64,000 nucleotides of DNA from Planctomycetota bacterium (GTDB taxonomy: Bacteria > Planctomycetota > Planctomycetia > Pirellulales > Lacipirellulaceae). Position 1 is the stretch's first letter; each line of letters begins with the position of its first letter. The stretch spans positions 1 to 64,000 of the forward strand of contig JAADGV010000050.1 of NCBI GenBank assembly GCA_013152205.1, written 5' to 3'. The notes under the pieces were generated by a model. The model saw only the letters and a list, made by a program, of their open reading frames with translations, made no database searches and was not told the DNA's origin. The translations under genes were made by a program, and so were the position numbers. Below, one piece after another: positions 63,594-64,000 of this stretch.

Positions 63594-64000
63594 TTACTCG
63601 TCCTTTTCGGCCAAGCGCCGAAAGATTGTGCCGATCCAGGCCGGGGCATAACGTATGTCTTTGATGAGCTGCTGGCGGTCGTCAAGACTGAGCCGCCCAG
63701 CCAAGGTGTCAATGACTTGGTCGTCTACGTGTGCCTTTCCCAGGTAGCGTAAAGCTTGAATCACAAGTCCACTGGTTCGACCCGCTGTTGCCATGTTCTT
63801 GGGCGTCGTCTGCTTGAGGATGATTTCCTGGTTTCCAACCTTGATTTTTCGGTTGGTGCCATCGGTCAGGAACACGGCCTTCGCCGGCACTTGCTCAGAC
63901 AGCCCCAGCAGGTTCGCGGCGTAGGCGCCCGAGGGCTGAATCCGCAAGTTGTCTTTTCCGGCCAGGGCCAGGGCGATTTGCTCAGGCGTTGGAGAAAGTA
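63594..64000 (-). CDS. AbiEi-type antitoxin (DUF6088-like), cut by window edge
   Basis: Partial gene; the frame is open to the window edge, so the true start is outside. The visible 135 residues include PEQIALALAGKDNLRIQPSG, AYAANLLGLSEQVPAKAVFL, TDGTNRKIKVGNQEIILKQT, and KNMATAGRTSGLVIQALRYL, matching the C-terminal part of AbiEi-like antitoxins (DUF6088). It would repress its own operon and block the toxin. The N-terminal winged-helix part should lie beyond 64000. Confidence 0.85.
   Translation of the reverse strand, partial: LSPTPEQIALALAGKDNLRIQPSGAYAANLLGLSEQVPAKAVFLTDGTNRKIKVGNQEIILKQTTPKNMATAGRTSGLVIQALRYLGKAHVDDQVIDTLAGRLSLDDRQQLIKDIRYAPAWIGTIFRRLAEKDE

Overview
The window looks like chromosome of a planctomycete of the Pirellulales type. 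Evidence: many PEP-CTERM secreted proteins, a DUF1559 prepilin-like protein with a companion lipoprotein, a serine/threonine kinase with WD40 repeats co-encoded with an ECF sigma factor, a DUF1844 protein next to pyrG, dockerin-like repeats on a sialidase, a P/E/K/A-rich tail on ribosomal protein S16, and an rsmH gene lying apart from the mraZ-like gene. All assignments come from reading the sequence and translations; no database search was run.

Region 1 (about 69-13837) is an integrated element beside a tRNA-Gln(CUG) gene. A 43-bp perfect direct repeat (102-144 and 13795-13837) made of the 5' half of the tRNA marks its ends. It carries an integrase, two small HTH proteins, a D5-type replicative helicase followed by iteron-like repeats, a ParB-like protein, terminase large subunit, HK97-type capsid protein, portal, and a MuF-like head protein broken by a stop codon and a frameshift. 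There are no tail or lysis genes. Size and content fit a capsid-forming phage satellite or a shrunken prophage. At its right end a minus-strand cassette (unknown protein, GTPase-like P-loop protein, small helical protein) is the best candidate for an undescribed, possibly defensive, system.

Region 2 (14023-27658) is mostly housekeeping: a CxxCH protein, a phosphohexomutase, a short UvrC without HhH domain, a ketoacyl-ACP synthase, a MraZ-like protein, a candidate structured RNA, a DUF1844 protein, CTP synthase, and an ECF sigma/kinase pair.

Region 3 (28037-36985) is an array of eight PEP-CTERM proteins on one strand, each with a signal peptide and C-terminal sorting tag; two are SGNH hydrolases. 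Their intergenic regions share hairpin repeats and near-identical 5' leaders of up to about 95 nt. No exosortase gene is in the window.

Region 4 (37059-48444) suggests sialic-acid or amino-sugar use: an N-acetylneuraminate-lyase-like aldolase, a GntR/sugar-sensor regulator, a lipoprotein and DUF1559 protein, a secreted sialidase with dockerin-like and PEP-CTERM ends, and two related PEP-CTERM proteins (one frameshifted) run on the minus strand. Divergently lie a glycosidase-like protein, an acetamidase/formamidase and an NHL-repeat protein interrupted by an in-frame TGA.

Region 5 (48564-54560) is the conserved ffh-rpsP-trmD-rplS-yraN cluster without rimM, preceded by a class IV aminotransferase and an alpha/beta hydrolase. 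Region 6 (54921-64000) has a lipoprotein, a transglutaminase-like protein, a MtaB-like methylthiotransferase, another PEP-CTERM protein, rsmH, an FGE-fold protein with a secreted partner, and an AbiE-type toxin-antitoxin pair whose antitoxin runs off the window edge.
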